Source of the DNA: Clostridia bacterium
GTDB taxonomy: Bacteria; Bacillota; Clostridia; Christensenellales; Pumilibacteraceae
Direction of reading: 5' to 3'
Assembly: GCA_900762945.1 (NCBI GenBank)
Contig: CAAFIN010000295.1
Coordinates: 1 to 12,263, forward strand
DNA: 12,263 bases
Positions 6,332 to 12,263 of this stretch are shown one piece after another (the first letter of the stretch is position 1; every line of letters starts with the position of its first letter). A program made the position numbers and the translations under genes. The notes below the pieces were generated by a model. That model saw nothing but the letters and a program-made list of their open reading frames with translations, had not been told where the DNA came from and did no database searches.

Positions 6332-8758
6332 ATGGAATACACTACGGCAAAAATCAAAGAACTGGTAACGGAAAAACTCGATAAGTACTTCGCGACTTCT
6401 CCCGCCGCCGCTACCGACATGCAGTTGTACAAGGCTGTCGCGCTCGTTATCCGCGATATGCTGCTATTTAAAAAACAGCGCTTCAATACCGAAGCCAACC
6501 GCGAGGGCGCGAAACGCGTGTACTATCTCTGTATGGAGTTTCTGCTCGGTCGCTCGATGCGCAACAATATCTACAACCTCGGGCTTACGAAACAGTTTTC
6601 CGCGGCGGTCAAAGCGTTCGGAAGAAACCTCGACGACCTTTACGAACTCGAAGCGGACGCGGGGCTCGGTAACGGCGGCTTAGGCCGTCTTGCGGCGTGT
6701 TTTCTGGACGCGCTTGCGACCGAGGATTATCCCGCGATGGGATTTTCGATCCGCTACGAGTACGGACTTTTCAAGCAGAAGATAGTGGAGAACACTCAGG
6801 TCGAACTGCCCGACATCTGGCTGGACAGCGGCGAAGTGTGGATGATGCCCAGATCGGATAAAAGTTTCACCGTCAAACTCGGCGGTCACGTCATCGAGGA
6901 CTGGTCGGACGGCACGCTCAGGATCCGTCACGAGGACGCCAGTATCGTCGAAGCCTTGCCTTACGACGTCATGGTCAGCGGCTATGAGAACAAGGGCGTC
7001 AGCGTTCTGAGATTGTGGCGTGCTTCCGCTCCCGCTTCGTTCGATATGAAATCGTTCACGCAGGGCGACTACTTCAAGGCGATGCGCGGCGATAACGAAG
7101 CCGAACTTATCAGCAAAGTGCTGTATCCCTCGGACGAACACTTCGAGGGCAAGCAATTGCGCCTTTCTCAGCAGTACTTCCTCGTCAGCGCGAGTTTGCA
7201 GTCTATAATAAAGGATCACTTAAAGCACTACGACACGCTCGATAATCTCGCCGACAAGGTTGCTATCCACATAAACGACACGCACCCGGCGCTTGCGATA
7301 CCGGAACTTATGCGGTTACTTCTCGACGAGTACGGTTTCTCGTGGGAGCGGGCGTGGGATATCACCGTCAATACCATGGCGTACACCAACCACACCGTTA
7401 TGAGCGAAGCACTCGAGAAGTGGAACGAGGATCTCGTTAAAATGCGTTTGCCGCGCATGTACTCGATTATCCGCGAGATAGACGCGCGTTTCCGCGGCGA
7501 ACACCGCGAGTGCAGAGAGGACGTCCTTAGCCGCATGTGCGTCATCGGCAACGGTCAGGTGCGTATGGCGAACCTCGCCGTCATCGGCTCGCACAGCATA
7601 AACGGCGTGAGCGCGCTTCACAGCGAGATCATCAAGGAAAGCGTGTTCCGCGACTTTTACGAAATTCTGCCCGAGCGCTTTACCAACGTGACCAACGGCA
7701 TCGCGCACCGCCGCTGGCTCAATCAGTCCAACCCGCGCCTTGCGGGGCTTGTGACCGACCTTATCGGCGACAAGTATATCCGCGACGCCGCGGAACTCGA
7801 GAAACTCAATAAGTACTCGTCCGACGAGCAGGTGTTAAAGAAACTCGCCGAAATCAAGGCTGCGAACAAGCGCGACTTCGCAAAGTATATCGCGGACGCC
7901 ACGGGCTTTACGCTCAATCCCGATTCGCGTTTCGACGTGCAGATAAAACGCCTTCACGAGTACAAGCGCCAACTGCTTAACGTGCTTAAAATCATCAAGA
8001 AATACCTCGACGTAAAGGAAAACCCAGGCATCGACGTAACGCCCGAAACGTTTATTTTCGGCGCGAAAGCGGCGGGCGGGTACTACCACGCAAAACGCAT
8101 AATTTCGCTTATCAACTGTCTGTCCGACGAGATCCGGCGCGACCCGAAAATCAAGGAAAAAGTCGACGTAATGTTCCTCGAGAACTATAACGTCACCAAA
8201 GCCGAGCGGCTTATTCCCGCCGCCGAGGTTTCCGAGCAGATCTCGCTCGCGGGCAAAGAGGCTTCGGGTACTTCGAATATGAAATTTATGCTCAACGGCG
8301 CGGTCACGCTCGGCACGGTAGACGGCGCGAACGTCGAAATCGCCGAGCGCGTGGGTAAAGACAATATCTTTACGTTCGGACTTAAGGCAGACGAAGTGGA
8401 AAAAGTGTGGGAGCAGGGCTACAATGCTTCCGCGATCTACTCGAGCGACCCCGAGATAAGACGAGTGGTGGACGCGCTGAGAGTCGGTTTTGCCGGTCAG
8501 TCGTTCTCCGATATCGCCGACTATCTCACCGTGGGAACGAACTACGTCGCCGATCCGTATATGTGTCTTAAGGATTTCCGCGACTACCTCCGCGCGGCGG
8601 GCGAACTCGACGCGGCTTATCGCGACGAACTCGGCTGGAACAAAATGGCGCTACGCAATATCGCGCAGTCGGGCGTTTTCGCCGCCGACCGCAGCATACG
8701 CGAGTACGCCGAAAATATCTGGCACTTAAAGCCGGTCACAAAAGTGTACGAGGACTAA
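6332..8758 (+). CDS. glgP: Glycogen/maltodextrin phosphorylase GlgP (GT35)
   Basis: Cytoplasmic PLP-dependent phosphorylase that releases glucose-1-phosphate from non-reducing ends of glycogen or maltodextrin. It is 808 aa, normal for bacterial GlgP. Visible family motifs in order are YYLCMEFLLGRS (64-75), LEADAGLGNGGLGRLAACFLD (106-126), HINDTHPALAIPEL (313-326), YTNHTVMSEALEKW (351-364), NVTNGIAHRRW (452-462), RLHEYKRQLLN (540-550), and the PLP site EASGTSNMKFMLNGA, with the cofactor lysine at 651. GGAGG (6322-6326) sits 5 nt before ATG 6332. The next gene begins on the base after its stop, so the two are probably translationally coupled. No added carbohydrate-binding domain is seen. Glycogen versus maltodextrin preference cannot be read from sequence; the operon context favours glycogen. 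Confidence 0.96.
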   Translation: MEYTTAKIKELVTEKLDKYFATSPAAATDMQLYKAVALVIRDMLLFKKQRFNTEANREGAKRVYYLCMEFLLGRSMRNNIYNLGLTKQFSAAVKAFGRNLDDLYELEADAGLGNGGLGRLAACFLDALATEDYPAMGFSIRYEYGLFKQKIVENTQVELPDIWLDSGEVWMMPRSDKSFTVKLGGHVIEDWSDGTLRIRHEDASIVEALPYDVMVSGYENKGVSVLRLWRASAPASFDMKSFTQGDYFKAMRGDNEAELISKVLYPSDEHFEGKQLRLSQQYFLVSASLQSIIKDHLKHYDTLDNLADKVAIHINDTHPALAIPELMRLLLDEYGFSWERAWDITVNTMAYTNHTVMSEALEKWNEDLVKMRLPRMYSIIREIDARFRGEHRECREDVLSRMCVIGNGQVRMANLAVIGSHSINGVSALHSEIIKESVFRDFYEILPERFTNVTNGIAHRRWLNQSNPRLAGLVTDLIGDKYIRDAAELEKLNKYSSDEQVLKKLAEIKAANKRDFAKYIADATGFTLNPDSRFDVQIKRLHEYKRQLLNVLKIIKKYLDVKENPGIDVTPETFIFGAKAAGGYYHAKRIISLINCLSDEIRRDPKIKEKVDVMFLENYNVTKAERLIPAAEVSEQISLAGKEASGTSNMKFMLNGAVTLGTVDGANVEIAERVGKDNIFTFGLKADEVEKVWEQGYNASAIYSSDPEIRRVVDALRVGFAGQSFSDIADYLTVGTNYVADPYMCLKDFRDYLRAAGELDAAYRDELGWNKMALRNIAQSGVFAADRSIREYAENIWHLKPVTKVYED

Positions 8759-10540
8759 ATGGAACTACGGTACTTTCCGTGCGACGAGCGGTGTAAAAAG
8801 CCCGTCGGCGGAATAAAAATCAACGAAGAATTCACGGTTTGCGCAGAGCTTGACGGCTCGGCGCAAGCCGCGTTTTTCGTGCTGACCAAAGAGAACGAGT
8901 CGCCCGTGTGGTACGAAATGCGGAGAACGGACGGCGGCTTTTCGCTGTCGCTCCGCGTGACTTCCGCGGGGCTGTACTTCTATCGCTTCGTCGTGAGAAA
9001 CGACGGTTACGATACCGCGTACTACGCCGACAGGGATCTTTGCGCCGCGGCAGGAAAAGGCGAGGAGTGGCAACTCACCGTCTACGAGGAAAACTACGCC
9101 GCGCCGAAGTTTCTGGACGGCGGCGTCATATATCAGATTTTTCCCGACAGATTCAATATCGGCGGGGAGCGACTGAAAACCAAGAAAAACGCCGTTTACC
9201 GCGACGACCGCGATGGCACGCCTTACTACAAAGCGGACGAGAACGGCATCGTGCCGAACAACGACTTTTTCGGCGGCAATCTCGACGGCGTTACGGAAAA
9301 ACTCGACTACTTAAAGTCGCTGGGAGTAAAGTGTATTTACCTCAATCCGATTTTCGAAGCGGCTTCGAATCACAAGTACGACACCGGTTCGTACCGCAGA
9401 ATCGACGGCGATTTCGGCGGCGAAGAAGCGTTCTATAGGCTTTTAAAGTCCGCGACGGAAAAGGAAATCAAAATCGTACTGGACGGCGTGTTTTCGCATA
9501 CGGGCGACGACAGCGTGTACTTTAACCGCTACGGCCGTTACGACAGCGTGGGCGCGTTTCAGTCGGTCGGAAGCCCCTATAGGTCGTGGTACCGCTTTGA
9601 CGAAAAGGGCGGTTACGAGTGCTGGTGGGACGTGAAAATTCTGCCGTGTACCGAGGAAACCGACCCGGGTTTCGACGAGTTTATCAACGGCGAGGACGGC
9701 GTCGTGCGCACTTATATGCGTATGGGCATCGCGGGCTGGCGACTGGACGTCGCCGACGAACTGCCCGACGCGTTCCTCGATAACCTTACGCGCGCGGTCA
9801 AGTCCGTCGACCCCGACGGGCTGGTCTTAGGCGAAGTGTGGGAGGACGCAAGCAACAAGGTCGCGTATTCCCGGCGCAGACGGTACCTTCTCGGAAAGCA
9901 ACTCGACAGCGTGACGAACTATCCGTTCAAGGACGCGATCATACGCTTCGCGCGGCTGGGCGACGGCGAAAACCTCGCCCGCACGGTCAACGGCATAGTC
10001 AACAATTATCCCGGGCGAGTGCTGAGAAACCTTATGAACCCGCTGTCCACTCACGACACCGTTCGCGCTCTCACCGCGGTTTCGGGCGAGGAACTGCCGG
10101 GAACGAAGGACGAACGCGCTGAGTTCCGGCTTCGCGATCCCGAAACGGCGAAAAAGCGTTTGCGCCTTGCCGCCGCGCTTCAGTATACGCTTCCCGGCGT
10201 GCCGTGCGTTTACTACGGCGACGAAGCGGGCATGGAGGGGTGCGAAGACCCGTTCAATCGTAGGTTCTACCCGTGGGAGAACGCCGACCGCTCGCTTACG
10301 GAGTATTTCAAAAGGCTCGGAAAACTGAGAACGCGCGCCGAACTTAACGGCGGCGGTATCGCGTTTCTGCGCGCGGGCGACGGCTTGGTCGAGTTTACCC
10401 GCGGCGAAAAACTGCGGATAATCGCCAACGCCACCGATCGATCCGTACCGCTCGAGCGTAAAGTCAAAGATCTCGTTTCGGGGCGCGAAACTCACGAAGC
10501 GCCGCCGCTTTCCGCCGTCGTGTGGGAAGAGAACGAGTAA
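8759..10540 (+). CDS. GH13 alpha-glucan hydrolase (neopullulanase/amylopullulanase-like)
   Basis: Cytoplasmic alpha-amylase superfamily enzyme of 593 aa with no signal peptide. Residues 1-110 look like an N-terminal beta-sandwich of the kind found in cyclomaltodextrinase and neopullulanase. The barrel starts at GVIYQIFPDRF (122-132). GH13 motifs are DGVFSH (242-247), GWRLDVADE with nucleophile Asp330, GEVWEDA with acid/base Glu359, and STHDTVRAL with Asp433. YYGDEAGMEG and DPFNRRFYPW (about 485-506) resemble amylopullulanase-type members. It probably hydrolyses or debranches maltodextrins and limit dextrins left by GlgP; exact specificity is uncertain, so I give no gene symbol. ATG 8759 directly abuts the glgP stop, with GAGG (8750-8753) inside the glgP end. 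Its own TAA stop is formed by the first repeat unit of a hairpin array. Confidence 0.9.
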   Translation: MELRYFPCDERCKKPVGGIKINEEFTVCAELDGSAQAAFFVLTKENESPVWYEMRRTDGGFSLSLRVTSAGLYFYRFVVRNDGYDTAYYADRDLCAAAGKGEEWQLTVYEENYAAPKFLDGGVIYQIFPDRFNIGGERLKTKKNAVYRDDRDGTPYYKADENGIVPNNDFFGGNLDGVTEKLDYLKSLGVKCIYLNPIFEAASNHKYDTGSYRRIDGDFGGEEAFYRLLKSATEKEIKIVLDGVFSHTGDDSVYFNRYGRYDSVGAFQSVGSPYRSWYRFDEKGGYECWWDVKILPCTEETDPGFDEFINGEDGVVRTYMRMGIAGWRLDVADELPDAFLDNLTRAVKSVDPDGLVLGEVWEDASNKVAYSRRRRYLLGKQLDSVTNYPFKDAIIRFARLGDGENLARTVNGIVNNYPGRVLRNLMNPLSTHDTVRALTAVSGEELPGTKDERAEFRLRDPETAKKRLRLAAALQYTLPGVPCVYYGDEAGMEGCEDPFNRRFYPWENADRSLTEYFKRLGKLRTRAELNGGGIAFLRAGDGLVEFTRGEKLRIIANATDRSVPLERKVKDLVSGRETHEAPPLSAVVWEENE

Positions 10541-10593
10541 TATTTCGGCTTTCGCCGTGTAATATCCGCGCTTCGCGCGGGTTAATGATAATT
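10537..10593. repeat. Hairpin repeat array 1 (two units plus end tag)
   Basis: Two adjoining 22-bp units each start with GTAATAT followed by a mini-hairpin. Unit 1 (10537-10558) has stem CGGC/GCCG with loop TTTC. Unit 2 (10559-10580) has stem CCGCGC/GCGCGG with loop TTC. The tag GTTAATGATAATT (10581-10593) closes the array. The linker of unit 1 supplies the TAA stop of the upstream GH13 gene. No T-run follows, so this is not a standard intrinsic terminator. It belongs to the same family as the array at 12086-12186. Confidence 0.8.
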
Positions 10594-10617
10594 GCAGAAT
10601 AACCCTATAAAATTCCG

Positions 10618-10646
10618 TTGACAATCGGCAAAGATAGGTATATAAT
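10618..10646 (+). promoter_or_regulatory. Perfect consensus sigma-A promoter of the antiporter gene
   Basis: TTGACA (10618-10623), a 17-bp spacer and TATAAT (10641-10646) match the vegetative consensus exactly. Transcription would start near 10653. The antiporter reading frame is open back to the TTG at 10618, but that codon is part of the -35 box, so translation cannot start there on this transcript. Confidence 0.92.
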
Positions 10647-10655
10647 TTTCAATCG

Positions 10656-10714
10656 TGGTCGGGGTGAATTTTCTCCGGCCATAAAATACGCCCGCGGGTG
10701 CGTTTTCGCCGCGG
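10656..10714 (+). promoter_or_regulatory. Two consecutive hairpins in the antiporter leader
   Basis: The roughly 76-nt leader can fold into two stems. In the first, TGGTCGGGG (10656-10664) pairs with CTCCGGCCA (10673-10681) with two wobbles and an 8-nt loop; it lies almost at the expected 5' end. In the second, CCGCG (10692-10696) pairs with CGCGG (10710-10714), and GCG with CGC around a TTTT loop. The ribosome binding site at 10720 stays free. It matches no riboswitch class I recognise. mRNA stabilisation or control is inference. Confidence 0.4.
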
Positions 10715-10719
10715 CAAAG

Positions 10720-10724
10720 AAGGA
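10720..10724 (+). promoter_or_regulatory. Ribosome binding site deciding the antiporter start
   Basis: AAGGA ends 4 nt before ATG 10729, within a purine-rich stretch (AAAGAAGGAAA). Together with the promoter at 10618-10646 it rules out the in-frame TTG at 10618 and sets the start at 10729. Confidence 0.75.
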
Positions 10725-10728
10725 AATC

Positions 10729-12078
10729 ATGAACGTAACGCAAATATTACTCGACCTTGCGATAATACTATTCGCCACCAAGGCGCTCGGTATGCTTATG
10801 CGCAAAATCGGCTTGCCGCAAGTCGTCGGCATGGTCGTGGCGGGCCTCCTGATAGGACCCGCAATCTGGGGACGGTTCGGCTGGTGGTCGCCCGTAAATC
10901 CCGGCGCGGAAGAAAAAATCTTCCTTAAAGGCATCGCGGAAATCGGCGTGGTGCTGATTCTGTTCTCGGCGGGTTTGGAAACCGACGTCAAGGAACTCAA
11001 GCGCTCCGGGCTGAAAGCCACGCTCATCGCGTTCGGCGGCGTACTCGTGCCGGTCGCGGGCGGGTTCTTGCTCGCGGTGCCTTTCTTAGGCGGGTTTTCC
11101 GCGCTCGCGTCGGACAAAACGCTTATGCTCGACGCGGTATTTATCGGCGTGATTCTGGCTGCGACCAGCGTGGGCATCACGGTGGAAACGCTGAAAGAAA
11201 TGGGCAAACTCAAGGGCAAAGTCGGCACGGTGATTCTGTCGGCGGCGATCATCGACGACGTTATCGGCATAGTCGTATTGTCTATAGCGATCGGCTTCCG
11301 CGACGCTTCGGTAAATCCTTGGTGGACGATTCTCATGACCGTGCTGTTCTTCGCGGCGGCGATAGGCGCGGGGCTTCTTCTCAATATCGGTTTCAAATGG
11401 CTCGTCAAGCGCTATCCGCACAACCGCAGAGTGCCGATTTTCGGACTCGTTGTATGCTTCGTGTACGCTTACTGCGCCGAAAAAATCTTCGGGATCGCGG
11501 ACATAACCGGCGCTTACGTCGCGGGAATACTCTTGTCGAACCTTAAGGAAACGCACTATATCGACCGCAAAGTCGATATCAATTCGTATATGCTGTTCGC
11601 GCCCGTGTTCTTCGCGAATATCGGCATAAACGCGAACTTTTCGGGCTTTAACGCTACCGTTTTTCTGTTCGGACTGGCGTTCGTCGCGGTGGGTATCGCG
11701 GGTAAAATCATCGGTTGCGGCGGCGTGGCGAAACTGTGCCGATACTCGTGGCGGGAGTCCGCGCAAATCGGCGTTGGAATGATCGCCCGCGGCGAAGTCG
11801 CGCTCGTCGTGTGCAACAAGGGTCACGAAGCGGGGCTGTTCAACGGCGTTGCGGTGGGAGATCCCGTCGTAGCCGTCATTATGCTCGTGATCATCTCGTC
11901 GCTTTTGTGCCCGATCTTCCTTAAACTTGCGTTCAAGGGCGAACCGCCGTCGCTTATGGGCGGCGTGCCGGAGGGCGTTTCGGACGGAGTCACCGAAACA
12001 GCCGAAGCCGTCGCAAGCGCCGAAAGCGGCGTTACTGAAGGCGAACCCGCGCCGACCGGACCTGCGGCGCAAGGCTAG
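10729..12078 (+). CDS. Monovalent cation:proton antiporter, CPA2 family
   Basis: Integral membrane exchanger of 449 aa (Na_H_Exchanger fold), probably moving Na+ or K+ against protons across the cytoplasmic membrane. It begins with a hydrophobic helix (MNVTQILLDLAIILFATKAL), then RKIGLPQVVGMVVAGLLIGP, typical of the family. Many hydrophobic segments follow, about 12, to about residue 400. The double aspartate in AAIIDDVIGI (Asp176, Asp177) matches the ion-binding site of CPA2-type, usually electrogenic, antiporters; MIARGEVALV with Arg354 is the other conserved helix. No RCK/TrkA-N domain is attached. Instead a 45-residue tail (about 403-449) rich in Glu, Ala, Gly, Pro and Val ends the protein. 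It has its own promoter and is flanked by hairpin arrays, so it is a separate unit from glg. Ion specificity cannot be read from sequence. Confidence 0.92.
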   Translation: MNVTQILLDLAIILFATKALGMLMRKIGLPQVVGMVVAGLLIGPAIWGRFGWWSPVNPGAEEKIFLKGIAEIGVVLILFSAGLETDVKELKRSGLKATLIAFGGVLVPVAGGFLLAVPFLGGFSALASDKTLMLDAVFIGVILAATSVGITVETLKEMGKLKGKVGTVILSAAIIDDVIGIVVLSIAIGFRDASVNPWWTILMTVLFFAAAIGAGLLLNIGFKWLVKRYPHNRRVPIFGLVVCFVYAYCAEKIFGIADITGAYVAGILLSNLKETHYIDRKVDINSYMLFAPVFFANIGINANFSGFNATVFLFGLAFVAVGIAGKIIGCGGVAKLCRYSWRESAQIGVGMIARGEVALVVCNKGHEAGLFNGVAVGDPVVAVIMLVIISSLLCPIFLKLAFKGEPPSLMGGVPEGVSDGVTETAEAVASAESGVTEGEPAPTGPAAQG

Positions 12079-12080
12079 TA

Positions 12081-12186
12081 GTTAAGTTATATTCGCGCTA
12101 TTGCGCGAGTGATATTTCGGCTGACGTCGAAGTTATATCCGCCTGCGGCGGGTGATATCCGCGCTACGCGCGGGTTAAGGATAATT
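12081..12186. repeat. Hairpin repeat array 2 (four units plus end tag)
   Basis: After GTTAA (12081-12085) four units tile without gaps: 12086-12108 (linker GTTATAT, stem TCGCGC/GCGCGA), 12109-12131 (GTGATAT, TTCGGC/GTCGAA with one wobble), 12132-12151 (GTTATAT, CCGCC/GGCGG) and 12152-12173 (GTGATAT, CCGCGC/GCGCGG). The tag GTTAAGGATAATT (12174-12186) ends the array and differs from the array 1 tag by one base. The array begins 2 nt after the antiporter stop. Linkers are conserved while stems vary and stay paired. Confidence 0.85.
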
Positions 12187-12215
12187 ATTTGTTTTCAGTA
12201 TGGAATTCCACGAAG

Positions 12216-12246
12216 CTCGGGGCGCAATTATAGATTGCGCCCCGAG
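12216..12246. terminator. Perfect 13-bp hairpin near the right edge
   Basis: CTCGGGGCGCAAT (12216-12228) pairs perfectly with ATTGCGCCCCGAG (12234-12246) around a 5-nt loop. This is the strongest single hairpin in the window. It is followed by ATTTCT and then an A-run, not by a clear T-run on either strand. It may still act as a terminator for the antiporter or for a converging gene beyond the edge. The upstream 12190-12215 contains TGGAATTCCA, a 10-bp palindrome (12201-12210). Confidence 0.45.
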
Positions 12247-12263
12247 ATTTCTAAAAACAATTC

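Noticed and set aside
7774..7797. Sequences like TATATCCGCG inside glgP (also near 3979 in glgD) resembling the hairpin arrays
   Set aside because: They encode conserved protein segments (for example YIRDA), lack the paired stem and end tag, and are explained by codon usage.
10618..10728. TTG start giving a 37-residue N-terminal extension on the antiporter
   Set aside because: The TTG is the first half of a perfect -35 box and lies upstream of the expected transcription start. The extension is not hydrophobic and does not resemble the family; ATG 10729 has a good ribosome site.
12086..12186. CRISPR array
   Set aside because: Units are 20-23 bp, contiguous, and each is a hairpin with a short linker. 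There is no alternation of a fixed repeat with unique spacers and no cas genes.

Overview
The window holds a complete glycogen synthesis and breakdown cluster on the + strand, followed by a separately promoted cation/proton antiporter. All seven genes point the same way. The order glgB-glgC-glgD-glgA-glgP is the Bacillota (Bacillus/Clostridia) arrangement. The paired GlgC/GlgD ADP-glucose pyrophosphorylase subunits and the clear AGGAGG-type ribosome binding sites also point to that phylum. Base composition is GC-rich by eye, with a strong bias to G/C in third codon positions. My best guess is an uncultured, probably gut-associated member of class Clostridia; this is an inference from gene content and sequence style, not a phylogenetic placement.

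Layout. Positions 1-144 hold a possible tail of an upstream terminator, a 14-bp perfect palindrome, a near-consensus sigma-A promoter and a short leader. Then come glgB (145-2010), glgC (2007-3188, 4-bp overlap), glgD (3206-4318), a 183-bp gap with a terminator-like hairpin and short repeats, glgA (4502-6298), glgP (6332-8758) and a GH13 alpha-glucan hydrolase (8759-10540, starting on the base after the glgP stop). After this lies a small array of hairpin repeats (10537-10593), a perfect consensus promoter (10618-10646) with a structured leader, a CPA2-type antiporter (10729-12078), a second longer hairpin array (12086-12186) and an isolated 13-bp perfect hairpin (12216-12246).

How the genes work together. 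GlgC (catalytic) with GlgD (apparently non-catalytic) makes ADP-glucose from glucose-1-phosphate and ATP. GlgA extends alpha-1,4 chains from it, and GlgB adds alpha-1,6 branches. GlgP removes glucose as glucose-1-phosphate, and the cytoplasmic GH13 enzyme probably handles branched or short maltodextrins left by GlgP. No phosphoglucomutase, MalQ or recognisable GlgX is in the window.

The two most unusual items are (i) a lysine/alanine/proline-rich, histone-H1-like N-terminal extension of about 120 residues on glycogen synthase, built on an exact 8-residue period and ending in an AT-hook-like motif, and (ii) two loci of a tandem mini-hairpin repeat family with conserved GTNATAT linkers, variable but self-complementary stems, and a shared 13-bp end tag. 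I see no CRISPR, tRNA, rRNA, insertion sequence or defence system here.
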